Positions 55,819 through 64,000 of a DNA stretch of 64,000 bases are shown piece after piece (the stretch's first letter is position 1; the number at the start of each line of letters is the position of its first letter). Both the position numbers and the translations under genes were made by a program. The DNA is from Spirochaetales bacterium (GTDB taxonomy: Bacteria > Spirochaetota > Spirochaetia > DSM-27196 > Alkalispirochaetaceae): positions 24,855-88,854 of the forward strand of contig JANQHT010000070.1 of assembly GCA_028282545.1 (NCBI GenBank). The letters are read 5' to 3'. The notes under the pieces were generated by a model, which did no database searches, was not told the DNA's origin, and was given only the letters and a program-made list of their open reading frames with translations.

Positions 55819-56215
55819 GCTCGACTAAACGGTCCGGCAGACGAACCGGGCGGCCGGTGTCCATGTTGATAAACACGCCTTCCTGGCGGGCCGCGGCGCG
55901 CACTTCGCCGGCGACGGTGATTTCCGAATGTAGCGCCACTTTGACACGACCGTGCTCGACCACCCACATGTGGCCGACCGGTTTCTCGAAGAGTTCCACC
56001 GATCGGTGGTAGCGGATATCCGACCGCGTCACCACCGGGATCGTCCGTACTTCGATGAGTTCCGGGAGCGGGTAGAAACGCGCGAGCAGTTCCAGGCGCA
56101 GCAGCTCCAGCCACCGCAGGTACACGATGTTGCTCACGTGGCCGGCGAAGTCGATGTCGTAGGTCGCGACGGTGAATTCGAGATCGGTGAAGAGGGGAAG
56201 CGAGCTGTCTGCCAT
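55784..56215 (-). CDS. Acyl-CoA thioesterase, 4HBT hotdog family
   Basis: The 143-residue hotdog protein has TVATYDIDFAGHVSNIVYLR followed by WLELLRLELL. The Asp and His of D-x-x-GHV-x-N fit the 4-hydroxybenzoyl-CoA thioesterase catalytic block. Strands RSDIRYHRSVELFEKPVG and VKVALHSEITVAG complete the fold. It hydrolyses acyl-CoA; chain specificity is unknown. It converges on the deacetylase-like gene. Confidence 0.87.
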   Translation of the reverse strand: MADSSLPLFTDLEFTVATYDIDFAGHVSNIVYLRWLELLRLELLARFYPLPELIEVRTIPVVTRSDIRYHRSVELFEKPVGHMWVVEHGRVKVALHSEITVAGEVRAAARQEGVFINMDTGRPVRLPDRLVELIETWPGTRSE

Positions 56216-56238
56216 GCCCTCTTATACCGTGTCGCGCG

Positions 56239-56268
56239 TTGACAAAGCAAGAATCGCTTGAGTATAGT
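56239..56268 (+). promoter_or_regulatory. Promoter of the first tRNA cluster
   Basis: A perfect TTGACA (56239-56244) and TATAGT (56263-56268) are 18 bp apart, placing the start four to five bases before the tRNA-Ser 5' end. Confidence 0.8.
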
Positions 56269-56278
56269 TCCGCAATCT

Positions 56279-56363
56279 GGAGAGGTGTCCGAGTGGTTGA
56301 AGGAGGCGGTCTTGAAAACCGTTGTGCCGCAAGGTACCGTGGGTTCGAATCCCACTCTCTCCG
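56279..56363 (+). tRNA. tRNA-Ser (UGA)
   Basis: An 85-base class II tRNA with acceptor GGAGAGG against TCTCTCC, a long variable arm, T-arm GTGGG-TTCGAAT-CCCAC, discriminator G and anticodon TGA at 56313-56315. CCA is not encoded. Confidence 0.95.
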
Positions 56364-56389
56364 GTTTTTACGGCGGTAGGCTGAACAGG

Positions 56390-56477
<88 letters not shown>

Positions 56478-56486
56478 GTGATTGTT

Positions 56487-56561
56487 GTGCCCATAGCTCA
56501 GTCTGGATAGAGCGTTAGATTGCGGATCTAAAGGTCGGTGGTTCGAGTCCACTTGGGCACG
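56487..56561 (+). tRNA. tRNA-Arg (GCG)
   Basis: Acceptor GTGCCCA/TGGGCAC, D-stem GCTC/GAGC, anticodon stem TTAGA/TCTAA with loop TTGCGGA, and T-arm GGTGG-TTCGAGT-CCACT. The anticodon is GCG (56522-56524), reading CGC and CGU. Most bacteria use ACG (inosine) for this box. Confidence 0.88.
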
Positions 56562-56569
56562 TTGTGTAG

Positions 56570-56606
56570 CCCGGTAGGTTCCCGGAAGGGATCTACCGGG
56601 TTTTTT
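56570..56606 (+). terminator. Terminator of the first tRNA cluster
   Basis: CCCGGTAG pairs with CTACCGGG, with an inner TCCC/GGGA stem, followed by TTTTTT. Confidence 0.92.
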
Positions 56607-56913
56607 GTATCCGAGTGGATTCGAATCGGAGCGTCCGCCGAGCTGGCGAGGAAGAGCCAGCCAGGATGGCGGCGGCAGGACGCGGAGGCGGGCTGGTCGG
56701 AACTTCCGGCTCCTGCTCGCCCATGTAACCGGAGCGCGGCATCACGCCGCGGTTCGACCGTTCGGCAGCCGAATTTGGATCGCACCCGGAAAGAGCGATA
56801 TAACTCCAACAAAATCATAAAGGTTAAAAATTCGTTTGGACTTTGCTTTTTTCCATTCTTGGTTGGAATAGACCCCGCCGCTGATGTAAGTTGTTCCGCG
56901 GAGGAGAATCACC
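56607..56913. other. Intergenic stretch before the large lipoprotein
   Basis: A GC-rich half (56630-56760, with GCGCGGCATCACGCCGCG hairpin potential) is followed by an AT-rich half that probably holds the lipoprotein promoter (for example TTGGTTGGAATAGAC around 56859). CGGAGGAG precedes ATG 56914. No gene is supported. Confidence 0.4.
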
Positions 56914-58686
56914 ATGAAGCAATTCCGACTCGCTTTCCATCTTTTGTTTTTGCCCCTCTCTGCGGCGATCATCCTGAGTCTTGCGGGGTGCTCCCTGCTC
57001 GGCTCTGACTCCGGAGGTGGCGGGGGTTCCGGAGGTAGCGGTGGGAGCGTCGCAACTCAGAATCTTCGAGAACTCCCCGAGGTCGAGGCTCAGTTGCCGG
57101 CGAGTCTATCGGCGGCCGGATCCGGCGGATCCGCGTCCGCGTCAGTCATTGCTATGGCGCAGGGCGATGTTACGACGGTATCTGCTTCTGCCCTGCCGGA
57201 CGTCAAGGCGCAGGGCTGGTACGACATGAAAGACGCCGCGGGTCTCGATTTTCTCTCCGAGGCGTTTCTCGATGAACTCCGTGAGATCGCAAATGAGCAG
57301 GAACTCGATTTCGGCGTTGTATACGATCTGGGTGTTCGGGATTTCATGGAAGCGGACTTTGATCTGGGAAACCTCAAGCTTGCCGGCAGCGACAACGACC
57401 TTACCGTCTACTGGTATGCAGAGCCCACGTATCTTGAGACTGGAACGTCGTTCACCTTTTGGGCCCGGATTCGCATAGTCCGTAACGGAGACGATTGGAC
57501 CGTAACGGCCAACTTCGAACAGGGCGGGGCTGAAAGTGGAAAAATCTACGCCAACTTCGCGACGGCTACCGGCGAATCGTTGTTTCTGAGCCGGTTCTCC
57601 GGTTCGGATCCCGAATCCGGTCCCTACAGTTATGAAGACATCACACAGTCGATTCCAAACGACGACGGTTCCCTCACCATCCTGTCCGGGTACTCCGACG
57701 GTTCCGGCGGCTGGGGGGAGACACGCATCGGGTGGGGCGACGACACGATGGGCGGTGTCATCGGGGTCGGCAACTGGGGCAGCGATTCCTACGCATCCCA
57801 GGAGTACTACAACGGTGACGGCAGCCTCTTGCAACAGAGTTGGGGCACCACCGCCATCAGCGCCGGTGGAATCAGTTGGGTAGAGGGGTGGGGTTTTAAT
57901 ATCATCAGCAGCTTTGAGATCGCCCCTGCCGAAGTTTGGTTATTCGACGTTTGGGAAAGCGGCACACTGACGCAGTACGTAAGCAGTGACAACGTGCTTG
58001 ATACGGGTACCGACACCCAGTTGACTTCGCAAGCATATACGCCGTATTTCAAAGCGGGCTCAAGCTGGGCCGAGGGTGACGCGGTGTATAACTGGAGTGA
58101 AAGCAGCACCTACATTATCGTCGATGCGCCCCCGAGTACCTCCGTGTGGCGTACGAAGTACGAGATCGGCTACCAGATCCCCGCGCGAAAAACGATCTTT
58201 GGCGGATCGTACTACTTCGAAGACCGCTATCCCTTGAAGCACCTGCTGCCGCTCACCGGCGTCTACGACGGCAAATCGGTCATCCGTGAAGAGGGCACCA
58301 CCTGGAACGATACCTGGACCGACGCGGACGGCAAAGAGCAATCCTGGTCATGGACCAGCTATTCGTATTACATCGATGTCGATGACGACGGCGCGGTGGA
58401 TACCGACGACGTCTTTATGGACGGCGTATGGTTGAGTGAAAACTACGTGTGGGACTTCGCCAACCAGAGGGAGATCGTGGTAAAGGCGCCCTTCCTGACG
58501 ACAACGGGCGGAAAACTCCCCGCATATCTCGCCTTCTCGTCGCAGAACCAGACGCTGGTAGATGCAATCGAAACGAAGATCTTGAGCATCTACGACAACG
58601 ACCTGCCGTCTCTTTCGGTCAGTGCCCACGAGGACAAGCTTGAAGACCTATCCTCGTTGTCGGAGTTTGACGACGTCGAGTTCTAG
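56914..58686 (+). CDS. Large surface lipoprotein of unknown function
   Basis: The 590-residue protein has a lipobox (LSLAGCSLLG, Cys near residue 26). A glycine/serine tether follows (SGGGGGSGGSGGS), then a body rich in Trp, Tyr, Gly and Asp with many beta strands (ATGESLFLSRFSGSDPES, WGETRIGWGDDTMGGVIGVG). Near residue 490 YIDVDDDGAVDTDD resembles a dockerin or EF-hand calcium loop. The flexible tether suggests display away from the membrane. It has its own ribosome site and a strong terminator, so it is monocistronic. Confidence 0.75.
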   Translation: MKQFRLAFHLLFLPLSAAIILSLAGCSLLGSDSGGGGGSGGSGGSVATQNLRELPEVEAQLPASLSAAGSGGSASASVIAMAQGDVTTVSASALPDVKAQGWYDMKDAAGLDFLSEAFLDELREIANEQELDFGVVYDLGVRDFMEADFDLGNLKLAGSDNDLTVYWYAEPTYLETGTSFTFWARIRIVRNGDDWTVTANFEQGGAESGKIYANFATATGESLFLSRFSGSDPESGPYSYEDITQSIPNDDGSLTILSGYSDGSGGWGETRIGWGDDTMGGVIGVGNWGSDSYASQEYYNGDGSLLQQSWGTTAISAGGISWVEGWGFNIISSFEIAPAEVWLFDVWESGTLTQYVSSDNVLDTGTDTQLTSQAYTPYFKAGSSWAEGDAVYNWSESSTYIIVDAPPSTSVWRTKYEIGYQIPARKTIFGGSYYFEDRYPLKHLLPLTGVYDGKSVIREEGTTWNDTWTDADGKEQSWSWTSYSYYIDVDDDGAVDTDDVFMDGVWLSENYVWDFANQREIVVKAPFLTTTGGKLPAYLAFSSQNQTLVDAIETKILSIYDNDLPSLSVSAHEDKLEDLSSLSEFDDVEF

Positions 58687-59029
58687 ACGGAACGGTGAAA
58701 CGGTCCGGCCGTTGTAGCCGGCTCAAACAGGAAGGCGAGAGGCAGGTTTCTCTGCTTCTCGCCTTTGCTCTTTTTGGAGAACGGCCGGTGTCAGCCATGG
58801 GACCGGGGCCGCGAATTGCTGCGGTGCGTTCGACCATTCCTACCTTACTCCGCGCGGGTTGCCGGCCGGTCCCGCGATGTAGATTGGCACGCCCCGCGTC
58901 ACCAATTCCTCCGGGGCGCATACCCAACACACCCATAACGCGCGGTACCGTTCACTATATTGGGAAATTCCTATTGCCGACGGTGCGGAACCGGTACACA
59001 ATGGAACCGGGAGGGATGCCCTGTCCGCC
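58687..59029. other. Intergenic stretch, terminator then GC-rich DNA
   Basis: After the terminator at 58732 I see no supported gene. The frame of the following kinase is open upstream of 59030 as far as about 58940 (WEIPIADGAEPVHNGTGRDA) but lacks a standard start codon there. The kinase start is therefore uncertain. Confidence 0.4.
58732..58775 (+). terminator. Terminator of the lipoprotein gene
   Basis: AAGGCGAGA-G-GCAG pairs with CTGC-T-TCTCGCCTT around a six-base loop, followed by TGCTCTTTTT. Confidence 0.85.
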
Positions 59030-60544
59030 TTGCTCTGCGTCGCTGACAACGAACTCGTAGACACAATCCGCGACGGCGGAACATCTACACATTCATGGTA
59101 CGTGGCGTCTGAACCGGCGGCGGCGCTCGCCGCGGCGCGTTCCCAAACGCCCTTTGACCTCATCGTAGTGGATGACAAACGGGTACAAAACGGTACCGCC
59201 GGAGAGTTGATGCGGGATTTCCGTTCCCTGGGACCGGCGCCGATCCTGTACCTCCGTTCAGCCCCCATGAGTGCTTCTGTTCCGGTTCAGCCCACGACTC
59301 CACCGGGTGTGCACGTATACGATCGATCGAGTCCGCCGGCGGTCCTTCGCCACGCCATGCGGCGGCTCTTACGGCGCACACGGAATCGCCACGCTGAGAG
59401 TGAAACGACCCACGATCGCATCGTACCACCGGAGGCCGCCGAGCAGCCGCGCATCATCAACGAGATATTCGGCGACCTGGGATTCGATCCGGAGGCCAAT
59501 ATTCATACGATCGTACGAAGAACCGCGGAAGTTATTGGCGGTGTCGCGTCGCTCTACAACCGTCTGGATGACGAGGCGGAGTTTCTCGTCACCTGGGCGG
59601 ACCACCACCTTCCGCCGGACGCTCCGAGAAGCGACAATCCCAACGGCCACATCTGCTACGAGGCAACGATCAAAGGCGCCGACAAACCGGTTGTCATCGG
59701 GGAGATCGACCAATCGGAATTCGCACAGACCGACAGAAACGTCTCCACCTACGGCCTTCACGCCTACATCGGGTTCCCCGTGGTGGTTGACGGCGTTCCA
59801 ATCGGTTCGCTCTGCGTTGTCGACACCGTACCGCGGGATTTCACCGACTCCGACGTAGACGCAATCGAAACGCTTGCGCACGCGGTGGAGCAGGAAGAGC
59901 GCCACCTCCGCCTTCGAGAGACGTACCGTCGCGATGTGGATGAGCGGGAGATGTCCGTTCGCGAAGTTCAGCATCGTATCAAGAACGACCTGGCAATCGT
60001 GAAGGCCACGCTCGGCATCCGGGCCGCGACGGACCAGGATGCCGCCACTTGTGCGCCGCTCCTGCAGGCGGCGGCCCAGATAGACGTCATGCTGCGCGTC
60101 TATGAACGTCTATCCGTTGACAACGTCTCCGGCAACGTCGAACTCAGCCAGTTCGTCCGGGAGCTGACCGAAGATCTCAGGAGTGCGATCGTTCCGCCGG
60201 AAACCGCCGTTGATCTGAATCTGGACCGGTGCACCGTTTCGGCACGGATGGCGATATCGGTCGGTACAATCATCAACGAGCTGGTCACCAATTCCGTCAA
60301 ATACGCCTTCGCAGCAACCTCGGATCCGCAGATAACGGTATCTATGCAGTGTGGTTCCGAGCGGTCGATCCGCGTAACGGTGTCGGACAACGGCGCGGGC
60401 CTGCCCGAGTCGGTCTTGTCCGGGGAAACACGCGGCTTTGGACTCATCGCAACGCACGCCTTGGCCTCACAACACCGCGGGTCCGTTGAACTGTACTCCA
60501 ACGGCGGCGCCTCGGTGACGATCACCTTGTCTTGCAACGCTTGA
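59030..60544 (+). CDS. GAF-domain sensor histidine kinase (HisKA_2 class) with receiver-like N-terminus
   Basis: The 504-residue protein has three parts. Residues 1-115 fold like a response-regulator receiver ([11 protein letters not shown] with Asp48/49) but lack the conserved Lys. Residues ~135-290 form a GAF domain ([37 protein letters not shown]). Residues ~300-504 are a HisKA_2/HWE-type kinase with His315 in [39 protein letters not shown] and RGFGLI. No membrane segment is present. No response regulator is adjacent. The start (TTG 59030) is doubtful. A large inverted repeat overlaps its stop. Confidence 0.85.
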   Translation: MLCVADNELVDTIRDGGTSTHSWYVASEPAAALAAARSQTPFDLIVVDDKRVQNGTAGELMRDFRSLGPAPILYLRSAPMSASVPVQPTTPPGVHVYDRSSPPAVLRHAMRRLLRRTRNRHAESETTHDRIVPPEAAEQPRIINEIFGDLGFDPEANIHTIVRRTAEVIGGVASLYNRLDDEAEFLVTWADHHLPPDAPRSDNPNGHICYEATIKGADKPVVIGEIDQSEFAQTDRNVSTYGLHAYIGFPVVVDGVPIGSLCVVDTVPRDFTDSDVDAIETLAHAVEQEERHLRLRETYRRDVDEREMSVREVQHRIKNDLAIVKATLGIRAATDQDAATCAPLLQAAAQIDVMLRVYERLSVDNVSGNVELSQFVRELTEDLRSAIVPPETAVDLNLDRCTVSARMAISVGTIINELVTNSVKYAFAATSDPQITVSMQCGSERSIRVTVSDNGAGLPESVLSGETRGFGLIATHALASQHRGSVELYSNGGASVTITLSCNA

Positions 60545-60571
60545 CAGGTCAGCGCGATCGCGCTACCTGTC
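60543..60571 (+). promoter_or_regulatory. Near-perfect inverted repeat before the aminotransferase gene
   Basis: GACAGGT-c-AGCGCGA and TCGCGCT-ACCTGTC are complementary over 14 pairs with one unpaired base. The repeat starts in the kinase stop codon and ends four bases before ATG 60576. It could be an operator or an mRNA hairpin over the translation start. Confidence 0.65.
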
Positions 60572-60575
60572 GCCT

Positions 60576-61808
60576 ATGGTTCTACCAAAAGACCACGCTG
60601 CATCGCGCCTCATCGCGCTCGAAGAACGGTTCGGCGCACGTAACTACAAACCCCTCGACGTCGTCTTGGAACGCGGCGAGGGCGTCTGGGTCTGGGACGT
60701 CGCGGGAAAACGCTATCTGGACTGCCTCTCCGCCTACTCCGCTGTAAACCAGGGGCATTGCCACCCGACGATCCTAACGGCCATGGAAACCCAGGCTCGA
60801 CGTTTGACCCTTACCTCCAGGGCCTTCCGAAACGACCAGCTTGGTGAGTTCTACCGGGAATTGTGCGAACTCACCAACTCCCACAAGGTGCTGCCGATGA
60901 ACAGCGGCGCGGAAGCGGTTGAGAGCGCGATCAAGATCGTCCGCAAGTGGGGCTACGACGCACGCGGCATTCCTCCGGGGGAGGCCGAGATTATCGTATG
61001 CAACCGCAACTTCCACGGAAGAACGATTGCGCTCGTCGGTTTCTCCTCCGACCCCGATTCATTTGGGGGGTTCGGTCCGTTTCCAAAGGGGTTCCGTCTC
61101 GTCCAGTTCGGCGACATCGACGCCGCAGCCCGGGCCGTATCAGATCGTACGGTGGCGATCCTCGCCGAACCGATCCAGGGCGAGGCGGGTGTCATCATTC
61201 CTCCCGAGGGCTATCTCCGTGACCTGCGAGCCCTCTGTGACGAAACGGGTATCCAGCTCATCCTCGACGAGATTCAGACCGGTCTGGGCCGGACCGGAAC
61301 GCTGCTCGCCGAGGAGCACGACGGAATCGAGGCGGACCTCACGGTGATCGGGAAAGCACTTTCCGGCGGCTTCTACCCGATCTCGGCGGTCCTGTCGAAC
61401 ACGGAGGTAATGGACGTCCTGCAGCCGGGTCAGCACGGCAGCACCTTCGGCGGGAATCCTCTCGCCGCCGCAATCGGCCGCGCGGCGATTCGTGTTCTCT
61501 TGGAAGAGGGGATGATCGAAAACGCCGCCCGGATGGGACGACGTTTCTTGAAGGGACTGCAGACGATCGCCGGTCGGAATCCGGATACGATTCGTGAAGC
61601 GCGGGGTCGCGGTCTGCTCATGGCGCTGGAACTCGACCCAAGCGCCGGCGGCGCACGGCGGTTCACGGAGGCGCTCAAGGCGCGGGGCCTGCTCTGCAAG
61701 GAGACGCACGACCACATCATCCGTTTCGCCCCGCCCCTGGTAATCGACGGGGAAACGGTGGACTGGGCGATCGATCGCATCGACGACGCCTTTTCGCGCG
61801 CGCAATAA
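60576..61808 (+). CDS. rocD: Ornithine aminotransferase
   Basis: The 410-residue fold-type I PLP enzyme has [50 protein letters not shown], the PLP-Asp segment [20 protein letters not shown], the Lys in [19 protein letters not shown], and [19 protein letters not shown]. It interconverts ornithine and glutamate-semialdehyde. The frame matches bacterial RocD in length and motif order. No clear Shine-Dalgarno precedes the ATG, which follows the inverted repeat directly. Confidence 0.94.
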   Translation: MVLPKDHAASRLIALEERFGARNYKPLDVVLERGEGVWVWDVAGKRYLDCLSAYSAVNQGHCHPTILTAMETQARRLTLTSRAFRNDQLGEFYRELCELTNSHKVLPMNSGAEAVESAIKIVRKWGYDARGIPPGEAEIIVCNRNFHGRTIALVGFSSDPDSFGGFGPFPKGFRLVQFGDIDAAARAVSDRTVAILAEPIQGEAGVIIPPEGYLRDLRALCDETGIQLILDEIQTGLGRTGTLLAEEHDGIEADLTVIGKALSGGFYPISAVLSNTEVMDVLQPGQHGSTFGGNPLAAAIGRAAIRVLLEEGMIENAARMGRRFLKGLQTIAGRNPDTIREARGRGLLMALELDPSAGGARRFTEALKARGLLCKETHDHIIRFAPPLVIDGETVDWAIDRIDDAFSRAQ

Positions 61809-61819
61809 CAATTCTCAGC

Positions 61820-61869
61820 AAGAACAAAACGCGTCTCTGCAGCGGAGCGAAGCCAAGCGTTTTGTTCTT
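61820..61869. repeat. Palindromic repeat, fourth copy
   Basis: AAGAACAAAACGC (61820-61832) pairs perfectly with GCGTTTTGTTCTT (61857-61869), and the loop GTCTCTGCAGCGGAGCGAAG is the reverse complement in kind of the loop at 18899-18922. It lies 11 bases after the rocD stop and may also terminate transcription. Confidence 0.75.
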
Positions 61870-61946
61870 CCTTCGAACTGCTGTACGCGCAACGGCGCGG
61901 TTGATTTTCGAAGGCGTTCGCAAGTAGTATACGCAACTGCACAGTC

Positions 61947-62035
61947 GGAGAGGTGCGAGAGTGGTTGAATCGGGCAGACTCGAAATCTGTTGTACGGCTT
62001 GTTCCGTACCGTGGGTTCGAATCCCACCCTCTCCG
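61947..62035 (+). tRNA. tRNA-Ser (CGA)
   Basis: An 89-base class II tRNA with acceptor GGAGAGG/CCTCTCC, T-arm GTGGG-TTCGAAT-CCCAC and anticodon CGA at 61981-61983, reading UCG. Confidence 0.95.
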
Positions 62036-62134
<99 letters not shown>

Positions 62135-62136
62135 CC

Positions 62137-62263
<127 letters not shown>

Positions 62264-62268
62264 TTTTT

Positions 62269-63834
62269 TTGTCTATGACGTACGAAGTAACCGCCACCCG
62301 CCGACGGCCGCAAACATTTGACCACCTCGTGGGTCAGGAGTTTGTCGTCTCCACCCTCAAGAAGAGCATCGCTGCCGGGCAGATCGCCCACGCCTTTCTC
62401 TTCTCCGGCCCCCGGGGTGTCGGCAAAACGTCGGCGGCGCGCATCCTCGCGAAAGCCCTTAACTGCCCCGACGGACCGAGCGCCGAAGCGTGCGACGACT
62501 ACCCGGGCAGCGACGATATCGCCCGGGGTACGGCACTTGATGTCATTGAGATCGACGGTGCCTCCAACACCAGCGTCAACGACGTCCGGCAGATCAAGGA
62601 TGAAGTCCTCTTCGCCCCCAACAGCTCCCGGTACAAGATCTACATCATCGACGAAGTCCACATGCTTTCAACGAGCGCATTCAACGCGCTCCTGAAGACG
62701 ATCGAAGAACCGCCGCCGTACGTTGTATTCATCTTCGCAACCACGGAAATTCACAAGGTTCCGGCAACGATCCGGAGCAGGTGCCAGCAGTTTACCTTTC
62801 GCCTGATCGACCACGAGCGAATCGTCGGACTCCTGGGCGACGTGGCGCGGGAGATCGACGTCACGGCGGAACCGGAAGCGCTCGCGTGGATCGCAAAGGA
62901 AGCAACGGGGAGTCTCCGCGACGCCTACACGCTTTTTGACCAGGTCGCTGCGTTTTCCGACGGAGCGATCACCCTGTCCGGCATTCACGAGAAGATGGGG
63001 CTGCTCGGAACGGAACGGCTTACCGCCCTGGTGGACGCCGTTGCCGACGGTGACGCCGCGGTTGCGCTGGGCGTGGTGGCCGACGGGATCTCCGCCGGGA
63101 TATCGGTGGAACGAATCGTCGTTGATCTGGCCGACTATTTCCGGGCGCTCCTCCTTGTGGCCGCGGGGATAACCCGGGACTCGGTGCTCGCCCTCTCCGC
63201 GGAACGGCTCAGCGAACGCGCCAGGACGACCTTTACCGTTCCGCAGCTCGAAATGGCGAACGACGCGATGCTGACGCTCTATCGAGATATCCGGTACAGC
63301 GTCAACCAGCGTTTCGACCTGGAGCTGGCTGTGAGTAGGCTCTGTTCGCTGCGCGACTTCGTCTATCCGGCGGAACTCGTCCGCCGGCTCGAAACGCTCC
63401 GGGGGGAGCTTGATCGCGCTCCGGGGGTGACCACGGGGAACTCCGTGTCACACGACACAGCGGAGGATGACGAACCGGTGGCGACACCGCCCGAACTGAT
63501 CGGTATTTCCGCCGATCAGGTGGAAAACGTCATCCGCGGGTTCCGAACCAACCGCATTAGCGTGGCGTCGATCCTGAGTACGGCGATTCTATGGCACCTC
63601 GAGGAGGGCGTTTTGGCGATCGTCTTTCGTTCCAACTTCGATGCGACAACCGCCAAGAACGAACGGGACGAGATCGTCGCCGGCGCTCGAGATGCGCTTG
63701 AGATGCCCGACCTTACCGTTACGCTCCAAACCCTGGACGAACACGACGCCGGGGCGCAGGATCAATCCGTTGACCCCCAGGTAGAGATGGTGAGACGCGT
63801 CTTTCGGGGCGAAATCGTGGAGGATGAATCGTGA
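62269..63834 (+). CDS. dnaX: DNA polymerase III gamma/tau subunit
   Basis: The 521-residue clamp-loader ATPase begins YEVTATRRRPQTFDHLVGQE. It has Walker A FSGPRGVGKTSAARIL, Walker B IYIIDEVHMLS, SRC motif ATIRSRCQQF and sensor GSLRDAYTLFDQ. The zinc module normally has four Cys; here NCPDGPSAEACDDYPGSDD keeps two and replaces the last two by Tyr and Ser. TTG 62269 is six bases from GGAGGGG; ATG 62275 two codons later is the alternative. It starts within the SRP RNA tail. Confidence 0.95.
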   Translation: MSMTYEVTATRRRPQTFDHLVGQEFVVSTLKKSIAAGQIAHAFLFSGPRGVGKTSAARILAKALNCPDGPSAEACDDYPGSDDIARGTALDVIEIDGASNTSVNDVRQIKDEVLFAPNSSRYKIYIIDEVHMLSTSAFNALLKTIEEPPPYVVFIFATTEIHKVPATIRSRCQQFTFRLIDHERIVGLLGDVAREIDVTAEPEALAWIAKEATGSLRDAYTLFDQVAAFSDGAITLSGIHEKMGLLGTERLTALVDAVADGDAAVALGVVADGISAGISVERIVVDLADYFRALLLVAAGITRDSVLALSAERLSERARTTFTVPQLEMANDAMLTLYRDIRYSVNQRFDLELAVSRLCSLRDFVYPAELVRRLETLRGELDRAPGVTTGNSVSHDTAEDDEPVATPPELIGISADQVENVIRGFRTNRISVASILSTAILWHLEEGVLAIVFRSNFDATTAKNERDEIVAGARDALEMPDLTVTLQTLDEHDAGAQDQSVDPQVEMVRRVFRGEIVEDES

Positions 63835-64000
63835 ACCCCATGGATCTTTTCAAGAACGTTCAGGAGCTGCAGGGCAAACTCAGCGAGGCCCAGGAACGAA
63901 TCAAGAACATCGAGGCCACCGGAAGTGCCGGCGGCGACATGGTTCGGATCACCCTGACCGGCGATTTTCGGATCACCGCCGTGTACATAGCCCCGGAGGT
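63831..64000 (+). CDS. ybaB: YbaB/EbfC nucleoid-associated protein, 3' end outside window
   Basis: The visible 56 codons read NPMDLFKNVQELQGKLSEAQ then ERIKNIEATGSAGGDMVRIT and the following strand, the standard YbaB N-terminus of helix and first strands. GTG 63831 overlaps the dnaX stop (GTGA); ATG 63840 is the alternative start. YbaB proteins bind DNA as dimers and are almost always encoded after dnaX, usually followed by recR. Confidence 0.93.
   Translation, partial: MNPMDLFKNVQELQGKLSEAQERIKNIEATGSAGGDMVRITLTGDFRITAVYIAPE

Noticed and set aside
56607..56760. Additional tRNA or small RNA after the first tRNA cluster
   Set aside because: The GC-rich segment can fold, but no cloverleaf, promoter or terminator of its own is visible.
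58840..59268. A 142-codon minus-strand frame opposite the GAF kinase start
   Set aside because: It is antisense to well-conserved kinase coding sequence and has no family features; it is a shadow frame of GC-rich DNA.

Overview
The window is a bacterial chromosome segment of roughly 55-60% GC (estimated by eye) that spans the replication-origin neighbourhood. A spirochaete, probably of the order Spirochaetales, is the best inference. The periplasmic binding proteins have signal peptides ending in FAGGRREE, FAAGVEEG or FASGEAES, which are spirochaete-like. There are many outer-membrane barrels and lipoproteins, a FliM/FliN-type motor-switch relative, and the dnaA-dnaN-recF-DUF721 order. No rRNA or direct species marker is present, so the genus is not assigned.

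Region 1 (1-17.7 kb) is accessory. It holds a partial AraC regulator, a FitA antitoxin with a truncated FitB toxin, a DUF3800 protein, a RelE/XRE toxin-antitoxin pair, and a graveyard of decayed genes (HypA-like, Mrp-like ATPase, short-chain dehydrogenase). Next is a divergent sugar system. On one strand lie an NtrC-type response regulator and a histidine kinase whose N-terminus is an ABC-importer ATPase domain. On the other lie a sigma-54 promoter and a binding protein-ATPase-permease-esterase-zinc dehydrogenase operon. A Crp/Fnr regulator coupled to a FliM/FliN relative with swapped domain order and a HepT-MntA (HEPN/MNT) module close the region.

Region 2 (17.7-31.5 kb) holds a PfkB-family kinase and a five-gene secreted cluster. 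That cluster contains a C39 peptidase, a barrel-like protein, a lipoprotein and a first gene carrying a double-glycine-type cleavage motif, and it recalls Fap amyloid secretion. Then come a GNAT enzyme, an aldo/keto reductase, a CUT1 sugar transporter, an AraC-GyrI regulator and envelope proteins.

Region 3 (31.5-54 kb) is the core. The methyl-cycle genes ahcY-metK-metF, gcvH, jag-yidC-rnpA-rpmH and DUF721-recF-dnaN-dnaA are all transcribed leftward. gyrB-gyrA-yigZ run rightward. The strand switch at about 43.5 kb, DnaA boxes on both sides of dnaA, and a DnaA-trio run in the dnaN-dnaA gap mark oriC. Two exact parS sites lie inside yigZ, 4 kb before parA-parB. Adenosine deaminase and a polar amino-acid ABC transporter lie between.

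Region 4 (54-64 kb) contains a DNA glycosylase, a histone-deacetylase-family protein, a thioesterase, four serine tRNAs and an arginine tRNA in two clusters, a large lipoprotein, a GAF/HisKA_2 kinase, an ornithine aminotransferase, SRP RNA, dnaX and the start of ybaB.

Palindromic mini-elements (AAGAACAAAACGC stem, sometimes inside GGAGATCACAT terminal repeats) recur at 18.9, 24.0, 39.1 and 61.8 kb.
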